Source of the DNA: Fimenecus sp964527585
Lineage (GTDB): Bacteria; Bacillota; Clostridia; Oscillospirales; Acutalibacteraceae
Reading direction: 5' to 3'
Assembly: GCA_964527585.1 (NCBI GenBank)
Contig: CAZGPE010000010.1
Location: 1 to 48,940, forward strand
Length of the DNA stretch: 48,940 bases
Within the stretch, counting starts at the first letter, position 1, and each line of letters starts with the position of its first letter. The notes under the pieces were generated by a model that worked only from the letters and a program-made list of their open reading frames with translations, ran no database searches and had not been told where the DNA came from. This document shows positions 1 to 8,706 of this stretch, piece after piece. The position numbers and the translations under genes are program-made.

Positions 1-452
1 GCAGCGGTAGGCTCGTTGATAATTCTCTTAACTTCGAGTCCTGCGATCTTACCTGCGTCCTTAGTTGCCTGACGCTGTGCGTCGGTGAAGTATGCGGGAA
101 CTGTGATAACAGCTTCGGTTACTTTTGAACCGAGATAGCTTTCCGCATCGGATTTAAGTTTTGAAAGAATCATTGCGGAAATTTCCTGAGGAGTGTATCC
201 TTTGCCGTCAATGTCGACTTTATAGTCGGAACCCATATGTCTCTTGATTGAAGAAACTGTTCTGTCGGGGTTGGTGATTGCCTGTCTTTTAGCGACCTGA
301 CCTACCATTCTTTCGTTTGTTTTCGAGAACGCAACAACCGACGGGGTTGTTCTTGCGCCTTCCGCATTAGCGATAACGACAGGCTCGCCGCCTTCGATTA
401 CTGCTACGCAGGAGTTTGTTGTACCTAAGTCAATACCTATTACTTTTCCCAT
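1..452 (-). CDS. dnaK: DnaK (Hsp70) chaperone, N-terminal fragment
   Basis: The minus-strand reading frame runs off the left edge and starts with ATG at 452-450, behind a GGAGG Shine-Dalgarno site at about 461-465. About 150 residues are present. They begin MGKVIGIDLGTTNSCVAV, the phosphate-1 loop of the Hsp70 ATPase domain, and end near the conserved VPAYFTDAQRQATKDAG segment and IINEPTAA. DnaK is the cytosolic ATP-dependent chaperone that binds exposed hydrophobic peptides with DnaJ and GrpE. It is the last visible gene of the hrcA-grpE-dnaK operon, 37 bases after grpE, so it should be under the CIRCE operator upstream of hrcA. The rest of the gene lies outside the window. Confidence 0.97.
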   Translation of the reverse strand, partial: MGKVIGIDLGTTNSCVAVIEGGEPVVIANAEGARTTPSVVAFSKTNERMVGQVAKRQAITNPDRTVSSIKRHMGSDYKVDIDGKGYTPQEISAMILSKLKSDAESYLGSKVTEAVITVPAYFTDAQRQATKDAGKIAGLEVKRIINEPTA

Positions 453-489
453 GATATATACCTCCAAAATGGTGATTTTTATAGTAAAT

Positions 490-1014
490 TCAGTTTGCTA
501 CCTTAACAATTGCGTGTCGGAGAATTCTGTCCCCGAGTCTGTATCCTTTTGAAAAGACATCGACGATAACATTTTCTTTTTCGTTTTCGTCATCAATGTG
601 CATTACTGCCGAATGGATGTTGGGGTCGAATTCTTCGCCTTTTTCTCCGAACGCCTCAACGCCGGTCTTTTTCAGAATATCCGTGAACTGATTAAATATC
701 ATATCAATTCCTTTTTGATAATCTTCAAGAGAGGCCTCTTTGTTGTTTGCCGCTCTTTCGAAATTATCCAAAACGGGAAGAAGTTCCGTAAGAACCGATG
801 CCTTACTGTCTGAATAAGCCTGCTCTTTTTCTTTTTGAGAACGCTTACGGTAATTGTCAAATTCGGCATAAGTGCGTAAATACTTTTCATTTGCCGAAGC
901 AAGTTGCTGCTTGAGTTGATCAAGTTCGGAAGGTGCCGAATTTTCTTCGACTTCAACCGTTACATTTTCCTGTTCTTCAACAGGCTTGCTTTTTTTGTTT
1001 TCTTTTTTTGCCAT
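490..1014 (-). CDS. grpE: GrpE nucleotide exchange factor
   Basis: This 174-residue protein has the normal bacterial GrpE layout. A charged, low-complexity N-terminus (residues 1-30) leads into a long coiled-coil helix (about 30-85) with LRTYAEFDNYRKRSQKEKEQ, the family's dimerisation segment. A C-terminal beta domain follows, with EFDPNIHSAVMHI and GYRLGDRILRHAIVKVAN, the conserved DnaK-contacting part. GrpE releases ADP from DnaK and acts as a thermosensor. The Shine-Dalgarno GGAGG lies inside the last codons of hrcA, and only 6 bases separate the genes, so translation is probably coupled. Confidence 0.97.
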   Translation of the reverse strand: MAKKENKKSKPVEEQENVTVEVEENSAPSELDQLKQQLASANEKYLRTYAEFDNYRKRSQKEKEQAYSDSKASVLTELLPVLDNFERAANNKEASLEDYQKGIDMIFNQFTDILKKTGVEAFGEKGEEFDPNIHSAVMHIDDENEKENVIVDVFSKGYRLGDRILRHAIVKVAN

Positions 1015-1020
1015 AATATA

Positions 1021-2058
1021 TCAATCCTCCATATTGTCCGAAAGAATAATTCCGACAACATCTGTCAGGTATTTTATACTCGGTATAAGTCTTGCGTAAT
1101 CGACTCTTGTCGGGCCGATTATTCCGAGAGTTCCGCTTTCGTGTCCGCCGATGGAATATTTTGAGAAAATCATTGTCGAATTTTGGAGTTCTCTGAAAAG
1201 ATTTTCTTTTCCGATAAGTACGCTCGGCTCATTTGCTTTTTCGGATTTTCTTTGAGAAAAAATTCGGTTCAACGGTTCTGCTCTTCTTAAAAATTCCATA
1301 AGTTCGAAAGCGTTGGTTTCGAGTTCTTTATGTCCGAGAAGATTCGACTGACCTTCCAAGAGAAGTTCGGTGCGTTCGCTGCGCTTGGCAAGGTCGCACA
1401 GAGCAACAAGCAGAGGTGTCATCGTAAGGGCTTTTTCACCCAGAGACAGCGCAAGCGTCTGTATCTTTGCGATAGTTATAAGCGAAGCGGGCTTTCCGAT
1501 AAAGTATGCTTTTACAATGTTGTAAAAGTTTTCCGCAATATCAATGGTAATTTCCGAGTCGGTACGGCAAACCTTGGTTTTCAGAATACCTGTTGTGGTA
1601 AGCATAACAACCATTGCCGTGCGTGTTCCGACGGGAACGAGTTCGATTCTTTTAACAACCGCTTCACTTTCCGAAGGAGTCGTGGAAACGGCGGCACAGT
1701 GAGTTAAATCGGCAAGGATGTTGTTTGCTTTTTCGAGAACAGCCTGAGGTTCGCCCGATGCTTCACGGAGTTTTGAGTTTATAATACTTTTTTCGCTCGG
1801 AGACATATCGTAAGCGGTCATCAGATTTTCAACATAATATCTGTATCCCTGATTTGAAGGGATACGGCCTGCCGAAGTGTGAGGCTGTTCAAGATAACCC
1901 ATTTCGATTAAGTCAGCCATATCGTTACGGATTGTAGCGGATGAAACGGGGATTCCGAGAGAGTCGACAAGAGCTTTTGAACCGACAGGTTCTCCGGTCT
2001 GAATATACTTCTCAACGATAGCGGCAAGAATTTTTTCTTTTCGCTCGGTCATACTCAT
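1021..2058 (-). CDS. hrcA: Heat-inducible transcription repressor HrcA
   Basis: HrcA binds CIRCE and represses the hrcA-grpE-dnaK operon; its activity depends on GroEL. The 345-residue protein has an N-terminal winged helix with the typical EKYIQTGEPVGSKAL and the SSATIRNDMADLIEMGYLEQPHT-type stretch (about residues 12-60). The ligand-binding-like middle and the C-terminal GTLGIIGPTRVDYARLIPSI motif follow. An in-frame GTG at 2085 would extend the protein by nine residues, but it lies beside CIRCE and has no ribosome site. ATG at 2058, which gives the usual MSMTERKEKIL start, is preferred. It is first in the operon. Confidence 0.96.
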   Translation of the reverse strand: MSMTERKEKILAAIVEKYIQTGEPVGSKALVDSLGIPVSSATIRNDMADLIEMGYLEQPHTSAGRIPSNQGYRYYVENLMTAYDMSPSEKSIINSKLREASGEPQAVLEKANNILADLTHCAAVSTTPSESEAVVKRIELVPVGTRTAMVVMLTTTGILKTKVCRTDSEITIDIAENFYNIVKAYFIGKPASLITIAKIQTLALSLGEKALTMTPLLVALCDLAKRSERTELLLEGQSNLLGHKELETNAFELMEFLRRAEPLNRIFSQRKSEKANEPSVLIGKENLFRELQNSTMIFSKYSIGGHESGTLGIIGPTRVDYARLIPSIKYLTDVVGIILSDNMED

Positions 2059-2088
2059 TTTCACACCGCCCTTATCTTTTAGCACTTG

Positions 2089-2115
2089 TTAGCACTCTTA
2101 ATTCCTGAGTGCTAA
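2089..2115 (-). promoter_or_regulatory. CIRCE operator (HrcA binding site)
   Basis: The sequence is TTAGCACTC, a 9-base spacer, then GAGTGCTAA: a perfect inverted repeat identical to the CIRCE consensus. It lies just downstream of the -10 of the hrcA promoter and 31 bases before the hrcA start codon, where bound HrcA would block transcription. A further near half-site, TTAGCACTT, lies at 2079-2087. Confidence 0.97.
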
Positions 2116-2123
2116 CACTGTTA

Positions 2124-2152
2124 ATTTTAACTGTATTTTATGCGTTTGTCAA
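2124..2152 (-). promoter_or_regulatory. Sigma-A promoter of hrcA-grpE-dnaK
   Basis: Read on the minus strand, TTGACA (2152-2147) is separated by 17 bases from TAAAAT (2129-2124). CIRCE begins 8 bases downstream of the -10 and so covers the predicted start point. The arrangement matches classic CIRCE-controlled operons. Confidence 0.88.
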
Positions 2153-2219
2153 CATTTTATGCAGAAATAATTGTAAATTATTTGTTAAGTGATTTAGAAC
2201 GGTTTTTGACAAACAATTC

Positions 2220-2247
2220 TTGACATTGAAAATATTAAAGGTATAAT
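2220..2247 (+). promoter_or_regulatory. Sigma-A promoter of the thrS T-box transcript
   Basis: TTGACA at 2220-2225 is followed after 16 bases by TATAAT at 2242-2247. Transcription would begin around 2254, at the start of the T-box leader. Confidence 0.85.
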
Positions 2248-2253
2248 ATATTC

Positions 2254-2517
2254 ATATAATAATGTAAAACGATGACGGAGAATGAAAACCGAAAGCACTT
2301 TTTCAGAGAAATTCCGCAAAGGCTGAAACGGAATTAAAGCGGCACGGTCGGATACCGCTCCCGAGTGAATACCGAAAGCACCGAATAAGGTATTCCGTAT
2401 AACTGCGTTAAAGTTTATCAAAGCGGCGAAAATTTTTCGCAATACGGGTGGAACCGTGGAATGTTATTTATGAGCATTTCATCCCATATATTATGGGATG
2501 GAGTGCTTTTCTTTTTT
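2254..2517 (+). promoter_or_regulatory. T-box riboswitch controlling thrS
   Basis: This is a roughly 260-base leader between a sigma-A promoter and thrS. The hallmark T-box sequence GGGTGGAACCGTGG (about 2446-2459) pairs with the acceptor end of uncharged tRNA in the antiterminator. A strong intrinsic terminator at 2473-2517 is the competing structure. The upstream part (about 2270-2400) contains the GC-rich Stem I arms, and 2424-2440 forms a stem III-like hairpin. Two ACC triplets (2354-2356 and 2371-2373) are candidate threonine specifiers; I cannot fold Stem I well enough to choose. The expected effect is that uncharged tRNA-Thr raises thrS readthrough. Confidence 0.92.
2473..2517 (+). terminator. 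T-box intrinsic terminator
   Basis: A 15-bp stem with two G-U pairs (2473-2487 with 2493-2507) and a 5-base loop is followed by a T-rich run at 2508-2516. It ends 17 bases before the thrS start and is the off-state hairpin of the T-box. Confidence 0.9.
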
Positions 2518-2533
2518 GAAAGGAGAAAAGAAA

Positions 2534-4480
2534 ATGGTTAAAGTTACTTTAAGAGATGAAATCAAGGAATTTGAAAGCGGCATTACCGTTGCCGAAATCG
2601 CAAAATCAATAGGTATGGGGCTTTACAAGGCTGCTCTCGGCGGAAGAATTAACGGCGAATACTGTGATTTAAGAACTCCCGTTACACAGGATTGCGAGCT
2701 TGAAATTGTTACTTTCTCAGACGATATTGACGGTAAAAAGACATTTTGGCATACTGCTTCGCACATATTGGCTCAGGCGGTTAAGCGTCTTTATCCGAAC
2801 ACAAAACTTGCTATCGGTCCCGCAGTAGATAACGGATTTTATTACGATTTCGACTCGGAAATCAATTTCACTCCCGAAATTCTCGAAAAAATCGAAGCTG
2901 AAATGAAAAAAATCGTAAAAGAAAATCTTCCAATTGAAAAATATGAGATGGAACCCGAGCAGGCTCTTGAACTTTTTGAGAAAAACGGTGAAATATACAA
3001 GACCGAACTTATCAAAGAACACGCAGGCGCAGGCGAAAAAATCACTTTCTATAAGCAGGGTGAATTTGACGAACTTTGCGCAGGACCTCACATTATGTCA
3101 ACGGGTGCGGTAAAAGCGTTCAAACTTACTTCCTGTACCGGTGCATATTGGAGAGGAAACGAAAAGAATAAGATGCTTCAGAGAATTTACGGTGTTGCTT
3201 TCCCGAAGGCTTCCGAACTTGAAGAGCATCTTGCGAAAATCGAAGAAGCAAAGAAAAGAGACCATAATAAACTCGGCAGAGAACTCGAACTCTTCACAAC
3301 AAGTGATTTAATCGGTCAGGGCTTGGCGATCTTACTTCCGAAAGGTGCAAGAATGATTCAGACTTTGCAGCGCTTTGTAGAAGATGAAGAACAAAAGAGA
3401 GGCTGGCTTCTTACAAAAACTCCGTTTATGGCAAAAAGCGATCTTTATAAAGTATCGGGACATTGGGATCATTATCTTGACGGAATGTTTGTTTTGGGCG
3501 ATCCTGCCGATGAGACGAAAGAATGTTTCGCTTTGCGTCCTATGACCTGTCCGTTCCAGTATCAAGCATATCTTAACCGTGCGAGAAGTTACCGTGATCT
3601 TCCGTTGCGTTATAATGAAACCTCGACACTTTTCAGAAACGAGGCTTCGGGTGAAATGCACGGACTTATCCGTTTGCGTCAGTTTACGATTTCGGAAGGT
3701 CATCTTATGTGCCGTCCCGATCAACTTGAGGATGAGTTCAAGAGTTGCCTTGAACTTGCAACATATATGCTTAAAACTCTCGGACTTTACGAAGATGTTT
3801 CGTTCCGTTTCTCGCAATGGGATCCGAATAACAGCGAAAAATATATCGGTACCGCTGAACAGTGGGATGAAGCTCAGGGTATAATGGGCAGAATTCTCGA
3901 TCACCTCGGACTCGAGTATACAATCGGTATCGACGAAGCGGCGTTCTACGGTCCGAAACTCGATATTCAGATTAAAAATGTATTCGGTAAAGAAGATACT
4001 CTTATCACGATTCAGGTCGATCAGCTTCTTGCGGAAAAATTCGGAATGGAATATACGGATAAGGACGGAACAAAGAAAAATCCGTATATTATTCACAGAA
4101 CTTCTATCGGCTGCTATGAGAGAACACTTGCTCTTCTTATTGAAAAATATGCAGGTGCGTTCCCGCTTTGGCTTTCGCCCGTTCAGGTTAAAATTCTTCC
4201 GATTGCAGACCGTCATCATGACAGAGCCTATGAAATCAGAAACGAACTTGAAAAGTACGGCATGAGAGTCGAAGTCGACGACAGAAGCGAAAAAATCGGA
4301 TATAAAATCCGTGAGGCTCAGTTGCAGAAGATTAACTATATGCTTGTTGTCGGAGATAAAGAGGTTGAGGACGGCACGGTTTCCGTAAGAAAGAGAGGCG
4401 GCTGCGATTTAGGTTCGATGCCGCTTAATGAACTTGCCGCAAAACTCAATGAAGAAATCGTAACAAAAGCCCGTGATTGA
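2534..4480 (+). CDS. thrS: Threonyl-tRNA synthetase
   Basis: It charges tRNA-Thr with threonine. The 648-residue length is normal. In order, it has a TGS domain (about 1-60), the editing/SAD domain with HTASHILAQAVKRL, a class II core (about 240-530) and a C-terminal HGTP anticodon-binding domain starting near VQVKILPIADRHHDRAYE. Zinc ligands are visible as Cys in RPMTCPFQ, His in ISEGHLMC and His in YIIHRTSIG. Motif 3 reads HRTSIGCYER instead of the more usual HRAxxGSxER. The frame is open from 2498, but that codon lies within the terminator hairpin. ATG at 2534 follows AGGAG at 2521-2525 and begins with the expected MVKVTLRDEIKEF. Confidence 0.97.
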   Translation: MVKVTLRDEIKEFESGITVAEIAKSIGMGLYKAALGGRINGEYCDLRTPVTQDCELEIVTFSDDIDGKKTFWHTASHILAQAVKRLYPNTKLAIGPAVDNGFYYDFDSEINFTPEILEKIEAEMKKIVKENLPIEKYEMEPEQALELFEKNGEIYKTELIKEHAGAGEKITFYKQGEFDELCAGPHIMSTGAVKAFKLTSCTGAYWRGNEKNKMLQRIYGVAFPKASELEEHLAKIEEAKKRDHNKLGRELELFTTSDLIGQGLAILLPKGARMIQTLQRFVEDEEQKRGWLLTKTPFMAKSDLYKVSGHWDHYLDGMFVLGDPADETKECFALRPMTCPFQYQAYLNRARSYRDLPLRYNETSTLFRNEASGEMHGLIRLRQFTISEGHLMCRPDQLEDEFKSCLELATYMLKTLGLYEDVSFRFSQWDPNNSEKYIGTAEQWDEAQGIMGRILDHLGLEYTIGIDEAAFYGPKLDIQIKNVFGKEDTLITIQVDQLLAEKFGMEYTDKDGTKKNPYIIHRTSIGCYERTLALLIEKYAGAFPLWLSPVQVKILPIADRHHDRAYEIRNELEKYGMRVEVDDRSEKIGYKIREAQLQKINYMLVVGDKEVEDGTVSVRKRGGCDLGSMPLNELAAKLNEEIVTKARD

Positions 4481-4496
4481 TATTAAGGAAGATACT

Positions 4497-6113
4497 ATGG
4501 AAAAAGCACCTTTAACTGTAAGCGTTATAACCGATACGCATTATTACTCTAAAAAACTCGGAACAAGCGGAAAGGCTTATGAAAAAGGTAATTCGAAAAG
4601 CCAACTTTTGCTTGAAAGAGCGGAAGAAACACTTAAAGCGGTTTTCGAACAGATAAAAAAAGATGACAGAACCGACATTGTGCTTTTGTCGGGAGATACA
4701 ACTTCAAACGGCGATTTTGATTCGCACGCTGAATTTATCGAGATGCTCAGAGATTTGAAAAAATCGGGCAAAAGAGTTTATGTTCTTACCGCAACTCACG
4801 ATTTCCAAGACGACGGCAAGACCTACGCGTACCGTGGAGACGAAAAAGTCGAAATTCCTGCCGCAAAGCGTGAGGATTTGTTCGAAATGTACCGTGAATT
4901 CGGTCCCGATGAAGCGGATTCGGTCCATTTTCCGAGTATGTCTTATTCGGTCAAACTTGCGCAGGGATACCGACTTCTTGCGATAAACGATGATAAGAAT
5001 CTTTCCGGAAAAAGCGGTGTTTCCGACGACTGTTTTGAATGGATTAAACAGCAGGTGGAAAAGGCGAGAGCACAGGGAGAGTTTGTTCTTTCGATGACGC
5101 ATCATCCCTTGATTGCTCCTTCACCGATATATGCACTTATCGGAAAGAATGATATGTTCGGAGATTTTGATGTTCGCCGTGAACAGTTTGCCGATTTGGG
5201 AATGCAGTTTATGCTCACGGGACATACACATATTCACAGTATTGATAAAATCGTTTCAAAGAAAGGCAATACTTTTTATACTCTCGCTACCGCTTCACCG
5301 ATCGGTTATCCCGGAGTTATCAGGACGGTTACGGTTGACGAAAGCCGAAATAAAGTTTTAACTTCAACCGATTTTATAACCGAAAAGCCGGATTTCGATA
5401 TGCCTTATAAAGATGTTAAGCAAATGCTGAAGCATCAACTTTCGGGTATGATAAAGGATATGGTAAAAGCCGCTGCCGGAGATACGGAAACTTTTGCGAA
5501 TATGGTAACGGCGATGAGCATTAAAAAGAAGGTCATCTATAAATTTGGATGGATTATAAAGCCGTTTGCTAAAATTCTCAACAAACTTACAATAGGCACC
5601 GTCGCTAAATGGACAAAAAAAGAAACGGGACTGAAAAAAGAGGATTATGCCGCAATTAAAAACGACAGTGTCGTTGATTTTATTATAGATATGGTAATGA
5701 ATCTTTACGGCGGAGAAAATCTTTACAATCCCGAAGACCCTCAGTATAAAATCGCTATGGGACTTATAAGTATTATTGATTCGGTGTTGGAAACTTTACA
5801 TATCAATATAGGGAAAATTCTCAAAGTTTCCGACAGTCTTTATTCGCTTGCCGAACCGCTTCTTCATAACAGCGGAATACCGGCATATAATACCGAATTA
5901 CCGATAATGCCGTTTAATTCGGATGAAACTTCGGTGAAAGAAGAAGAAAAATCAACTCCGCCTCGAAGAATTAAAAGCAGTAAAGGATTGCCTTTAATCA
6001 TTATTTCGGTTTTGTTGCTTCTTATTTTGCTGATTCCGCTGGCGCTTGTTGTACTTTGCGGTTTTGCCGTAAATCAGATACGCTTCGGTAAAAAGATAAA
6101 AACGGATGAATAA
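4497..6113 (+). CDS. Metallophosphoesterase with C-terminal membrane anchor
   Basis: This calcineurin-type phosphoesterase has 538 residues. Metal-binding motifs appear in order: ITDTHYY (Asp13, His15), LLSGDTTSNGD (Asp67), TATHDF near residue 101, MTHHPLI, and LTGHTHIH. The usual GNHD motif reads ATHD, so the canonical Asn ligand is replaced by Thr. After the catalytic part (about 1-290) comes a helical region of unknown role. A single strongly hydrophobic segment near the C-terminus (LPLIIISVLLLLILLIPLAL) ends in a basic tail. There is no signal peptide, so the enzyme probably faces the cytoplasm as a tail-anchored protein. It lies 16 bases after thrS. A frame extension to GTG 4473 is possible, but AAGGAAG supports ATG at 4497. 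The substrate is unknown. Confidence 0.85.
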   Translation: MEKAPLTVSVITDTHYYSKKLGTSGKAYEKGNSKSQLLLERAEETLKAVFEQIKKDDRTDIVLLSGDTTSNGDFDSHAEFIEMLRDLKKSGKRVYVLTATHDFQDDGKTYAYRGDEKVEIPAAKREDLFEMYREFGPDEADSVHFPSMSYSVKLAQGYRLLAINDDKNLSGKSGVSDDCFEWIKQQVEKARAQGEFVLSMTHHPLIAPSPIYALIGKNDMFGDFDVRREQFADLGMQFMLTGHTHIHSIDKIVSKKGNTFYTLATASPIGYPGVIRTVTVDESRNKVLTSTDFITEKPDFDMPYKDVKQMLKHQLSGMIKDMVKAAAGDTETFANMVTAMSIKKKVIYKFGWIIKPFAKILNKLTIGTVAKWTKKETGLKKEDYAAIKNDSVVDFIIDMVMNLYGGENLYNPEDPQYKIAMGLISIIDSVLETLHINIGKILKVSDSLYSLAEPLLHNSGIPAYNTELPIMPFNSDETSVKEEEKSTPPRRIKSSKGLPLIIISVLLLLILLIPLALVVLCGFAVNQIRFGKKIKTDE

Positions 6114-6116
6114 AAT

Positions 6117-6147
6117 AACGGTCTGCTCAATCGGGCAGACCGTTTTT
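6117..6147. terminator. Bidirectional terminator
   Basis: The hairpin CGGTCTGC (6119-6126) with GCAGACCG (6135-6142) is followed by TTTTT on the plus strand and preceded by an A-rich run. It serves the metallophosphoesterase and the converging comM-like gene. Confidence 0.88.
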
Positions 6148-6158
6148 ACTTTTATGTT

Positions 6159-7688
6159 TTAAGTTTTCCAAAATTTTCTGTCGAGACTTCTGTACTGTAC
6201 CGCTTCCATAATATGATCGGAATTGATAATATCCGAGTTGTCAAGATCGGCTATTGTTCTTGATACACGGAGAATTTTGTCGTAAGCTCTTGCGGAAAGT
6301 CCCAAACGCTCAAATGACGCCTTGAGAAGATTTGAGGCATCTTCGGTTGTCTGACAGTATTTTCTTGTTAATGCCGCTGTCATTTTAGCGTTGCAGGTAA
6401 CATTTGTTCTTTCGAAACGCTGTTGTTGAATTTTTCTTGCGGCATCGACCCGTTTTTTTATGTCGGCAGAACATTCGGATTTTTCGTTTGAAGAAAGTTC
6501 GTCGTAATCAACGGCAGGCACTTCGATATGTATATCAAGGCGGTCAAGAAGAGGACCGCTGACCTTTGAGAGATAGCGTGCGGGAGCACCTTTAACGCAG
6601 GTGCACGGCTTTGTCGGATGCCCGAAATTTCCACACGGACACGGATTCATCGCACACACAAGCATAACCGAACACGGATAAGAATATGTAGCGGCAACTC
6701 TTGCTATTGTGATTTTTCCGTCCTCGATCGGTTGACGCAAGATTTCCATCGCACTGCGTGAAAATTCGGGAAGTTCGTCAAGAAACAGCACACCGTTATG
6801 AGCAAGGGAAATTTCGCCGGCTGTCGGAACCGTGCCGCCGCCCGAAAGACCTGCCGGAGATATGGTGTGGTGTGGCGAACGGAAAGGCCTTGCCTTAACA
6901 AGCGATACTCCCGACGGAAGTTTGCCCGAAACGGAGTAGATGTTTGTTGTTTCAAGCGATTCTTCGAAAGTCATATCGGGGAGAATAGAAGGAATTCTTT
7001 TTGCGAGCATACTTTTTCCCGAACCGGGCGGGCCTATCATCATAACATTATGACTTCCTGCGGCGGCGACTTCCAAAGCTCTTTTAGGTTGGTACTGACC
7101 TTTAACATCCGCAAAATCGGGGAGATCAAGGGAAGTGTTCAGTTCCGCATAATCGGTATCGGAAACCGGCTCAAGTGTCTTGACACCGTTTAAGTGGTCA
7201 AGCAATTCACGGACGGTTTTGACGGGATATACATTTATTCCTTTAACAACTGCTCCTTCGTGTCGGTTTGAGTAGGGGACAAAAATATTTTCGATTTTTT
7301 CCGATTTTGCTCTGATAACCATCGGAAGTACACCTTTTATCCGCTGAACATCACCGTTAAGGGAAAGTTCTCCGACAAATGCGCAGTTGTCAGTATCTTT
7401 TCTTAACTGTCCCGTTGATTTAAGGATGGCGATAAGTATGGGAAGGTCATAAACCGGACCTTCTTTTTTCTTGTCTGCGGGAGCGAGATTGACTGTTATT
7501 CGTGATACCGGGAAATCGTATTCGTTATTGTGGATTGCCGCACGCACTCTTTCTCTCGATTCGCTTACGGCTGCATCGGGAAGTCCGACTATGTCGAATC
7601 TCGGAAGACCTGAACCGAGATTCGCTTCAACTTCGACTAAGTACGATTCCATTCCGAAAAGACCTACGCTTGTAACTCTTGAGAACAT
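6159..7688 (-). CDS. comM: YifB/ComM family AAA+ ATPase (Mg chelatase-like)
   Basis: This 509-residue protein has the ComM/YifB architecture. An N-terminal Lon-S5-like fold (about 1-160, with GLPRFDIVGLPDAAVSESRE) precedes a Mg-chelatase-type AAA+ core. The core has Walker A GPPGSGKS at 219-226 and Walker B GVLFLDELPEF near 300. A Cys cluster (NPCPCGNFGHPTKPCTC) follows, then a C-terminal helical domain with LDRLDIHIEVP. In transformable bacteria ComM is a hexameric helicase that helps branch migration of incoming DNA; its role elsewhere is less clear. GGGGTG precedes ATG 7688. It follows the pseudouridine synthase gene by 55 bases on the same strand. Confidence 0.93.
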   Translation of the reverse strand: MFSRVTSVGLFGMESYLVEVEANLGSGLPRFDIVGLPDAAVSESRERVRAAIHNNEYDFPVSRITVNLAPADKKKEGPVYDLPILIAILKSTGQLRKDTDNCAFVGELSLNGDVQRIKGVLPMVIRAKSEKIENIFVPYSNRHEGAVVKGINVYPVKTVRELLDHLNGVKTLEPVSDTDYAELNTSLDLPDFADVKGQYQPKRALEVAAAGSHNVMMIGPPGSGKSMLAKRIPSILPDMTFEESLETTNIYSVSGKLPSGVSLVKARPFRSPHHTISPAGLSGGGTVPTAGEISLAHNGVLFLDELPEFSRSAMEILRQPIEDGKITIARVAATYSYPCSVMLVCAMNPCPCGNFGHPTKPCTCVKGAPARYLSKVSGPLLDRLDIHIEVPAVDYDELSSNEKSECSADIKKRVDAARKIQQQRFERTNVTCNAKMTAALTRKYCQTTEDASNLLKASFERLGLSARAYDKILRVSRTIADLDNSDIINSDHIMEAVQYRSLDRKFWKT

Positions 7689-7743
7689 TTTTTCACCCCG
7701 TAAATTCTGTCTATATATAATAGTATAGAGAAATTATCGAATT

Positions 7744-8706
7744 TTACCTAACCGAATAGAAATTTTCTTTGAACCAAACATCTTGAATTTCAAATTCTTT
7801 TTTGTTCAGATAGTTCAAAATTCCCGCATCGGTTTCGAAATTAAACGAAAGTTTATATGAATAAAGAAGCTGTTTTTTGTATCCGCCGAATTTTTTGTTG
7901 TCTTGATTTTTGCCGTATTTTCCGTCGCCTAAAAGCGGACATCCGATGGATGCCATATGTGCTCTGATTTGATGGGTTCTTCCTGTAAGCAGTTCGATTT
8001 CTACAAGGCTGAGTCCGTCAAGGCTGTCAAGAACGGTGTATTTTGTTCTGACGCTTTTTGCACCTTCGGTTGCTTTTTTCGAAATTTTAACCGTATTTTT
8101 GTTTTCGTCTTTAACAAGGTATCCGTCAAGGATTGCGCTGCTTTGTTTCGGAGTACCGACTGTAACACAGAGATAGTATTTATGAAGTTCTCTGTTTTTC
8201 ATTTTTTCATTGAGAATACGCAGACTCTCGGCATTTTTGGCGGCGATTACGATTCCACCGGTATTTCTGTCTATTCTGTTTACGAGAGAGGGGACGAAAG
8301 AATTTTCGGAATCGGGAATGTATTCTCCTTTTTCGTATAAATAGCGTTTTATTCTGCCGATTAAAGTATCGACAAACTCTTTGTCATCGGGATGGCATAA
8401 CACACCCTGCTTTTTGTTGAGAAGGATTATGTTTTCGTCTTCGTAAATTATATCGAGACTTTTAGGAGCATTCATAAAGTCATAACGCTTTTCGCTTTTT
8501 TGAAAAAACTCATCGTTAATATACATATCCACAACATCTCCGAGAGCTAATCTTGTGGATATTTCCGCTCTTTTCGAATTGACTTTTATTCTTTTTGTTC
8601 TTATATATTTGTACATAAGAGAAGACGGCAAATTAGGGACTGTTTTTCTTATGAATTTGTCAAGACGCTGATCGGCGTCGTTGTTTTTTACAGTGAAACT
8701 TTTCAT
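7744..8706 (-). CDS. RluC/RluD-family pseudouridine synthase
   Basis: The 320-residue enzyme probably converts uridines of 23S rRNA, or possibly another RNA, to pseudouridine. An N-terminal S4 RNA-binding domain (DADQRLDKFIRKTVPNLP, about 9-60) leads into the catalytic domain. Motif I is RIDRNTGG (144-151), with Asp146 as the catalytic aspartate; the usual RLDxxTSG is slightly altered. Later GRTHQIRAHMASIGCPLLGD is the conserved RNA-contact motif. Which rRNA position it modifies cannot be assigned. AAGAGGT lies before ATG 8706. Confidence 0.93.
   Translation of the reverse strand: MKSFTVKNNDADQRLDKFIRKTVPNLPSSLMYKYIRTKRIKVNSKRAEISTRLALGDVVDMYINDEFFQKSEKRYDFMNAPKSLDIIYEDENIILLNKKQGVLCHPDDKEFVDTLIGRIKRYLYEKGEYIPDSENSFVPSLVNRIDRNTGGIVIAAKNAESLRILNEKMKNRELHKYYLCVTVGTPKQSSAILDGYLVKDENKNTVKISKKATEGAKSVRTKYTVLDSLDGLSLVEIELLTGRTHQIRAHMASIGCPLLGDGKYGKNQDNKKFGGYKKQLLYSYKLSFNFETDAGILNYLNKKEFEIQDVWFKENFYSVR

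Noticed and set aside
2194..2442. 82-codon minus-strand frame before thrS
   Set aside because: It lies inside the T-box leader, whose conserved structure explains the sequence, and has no ribosome site.
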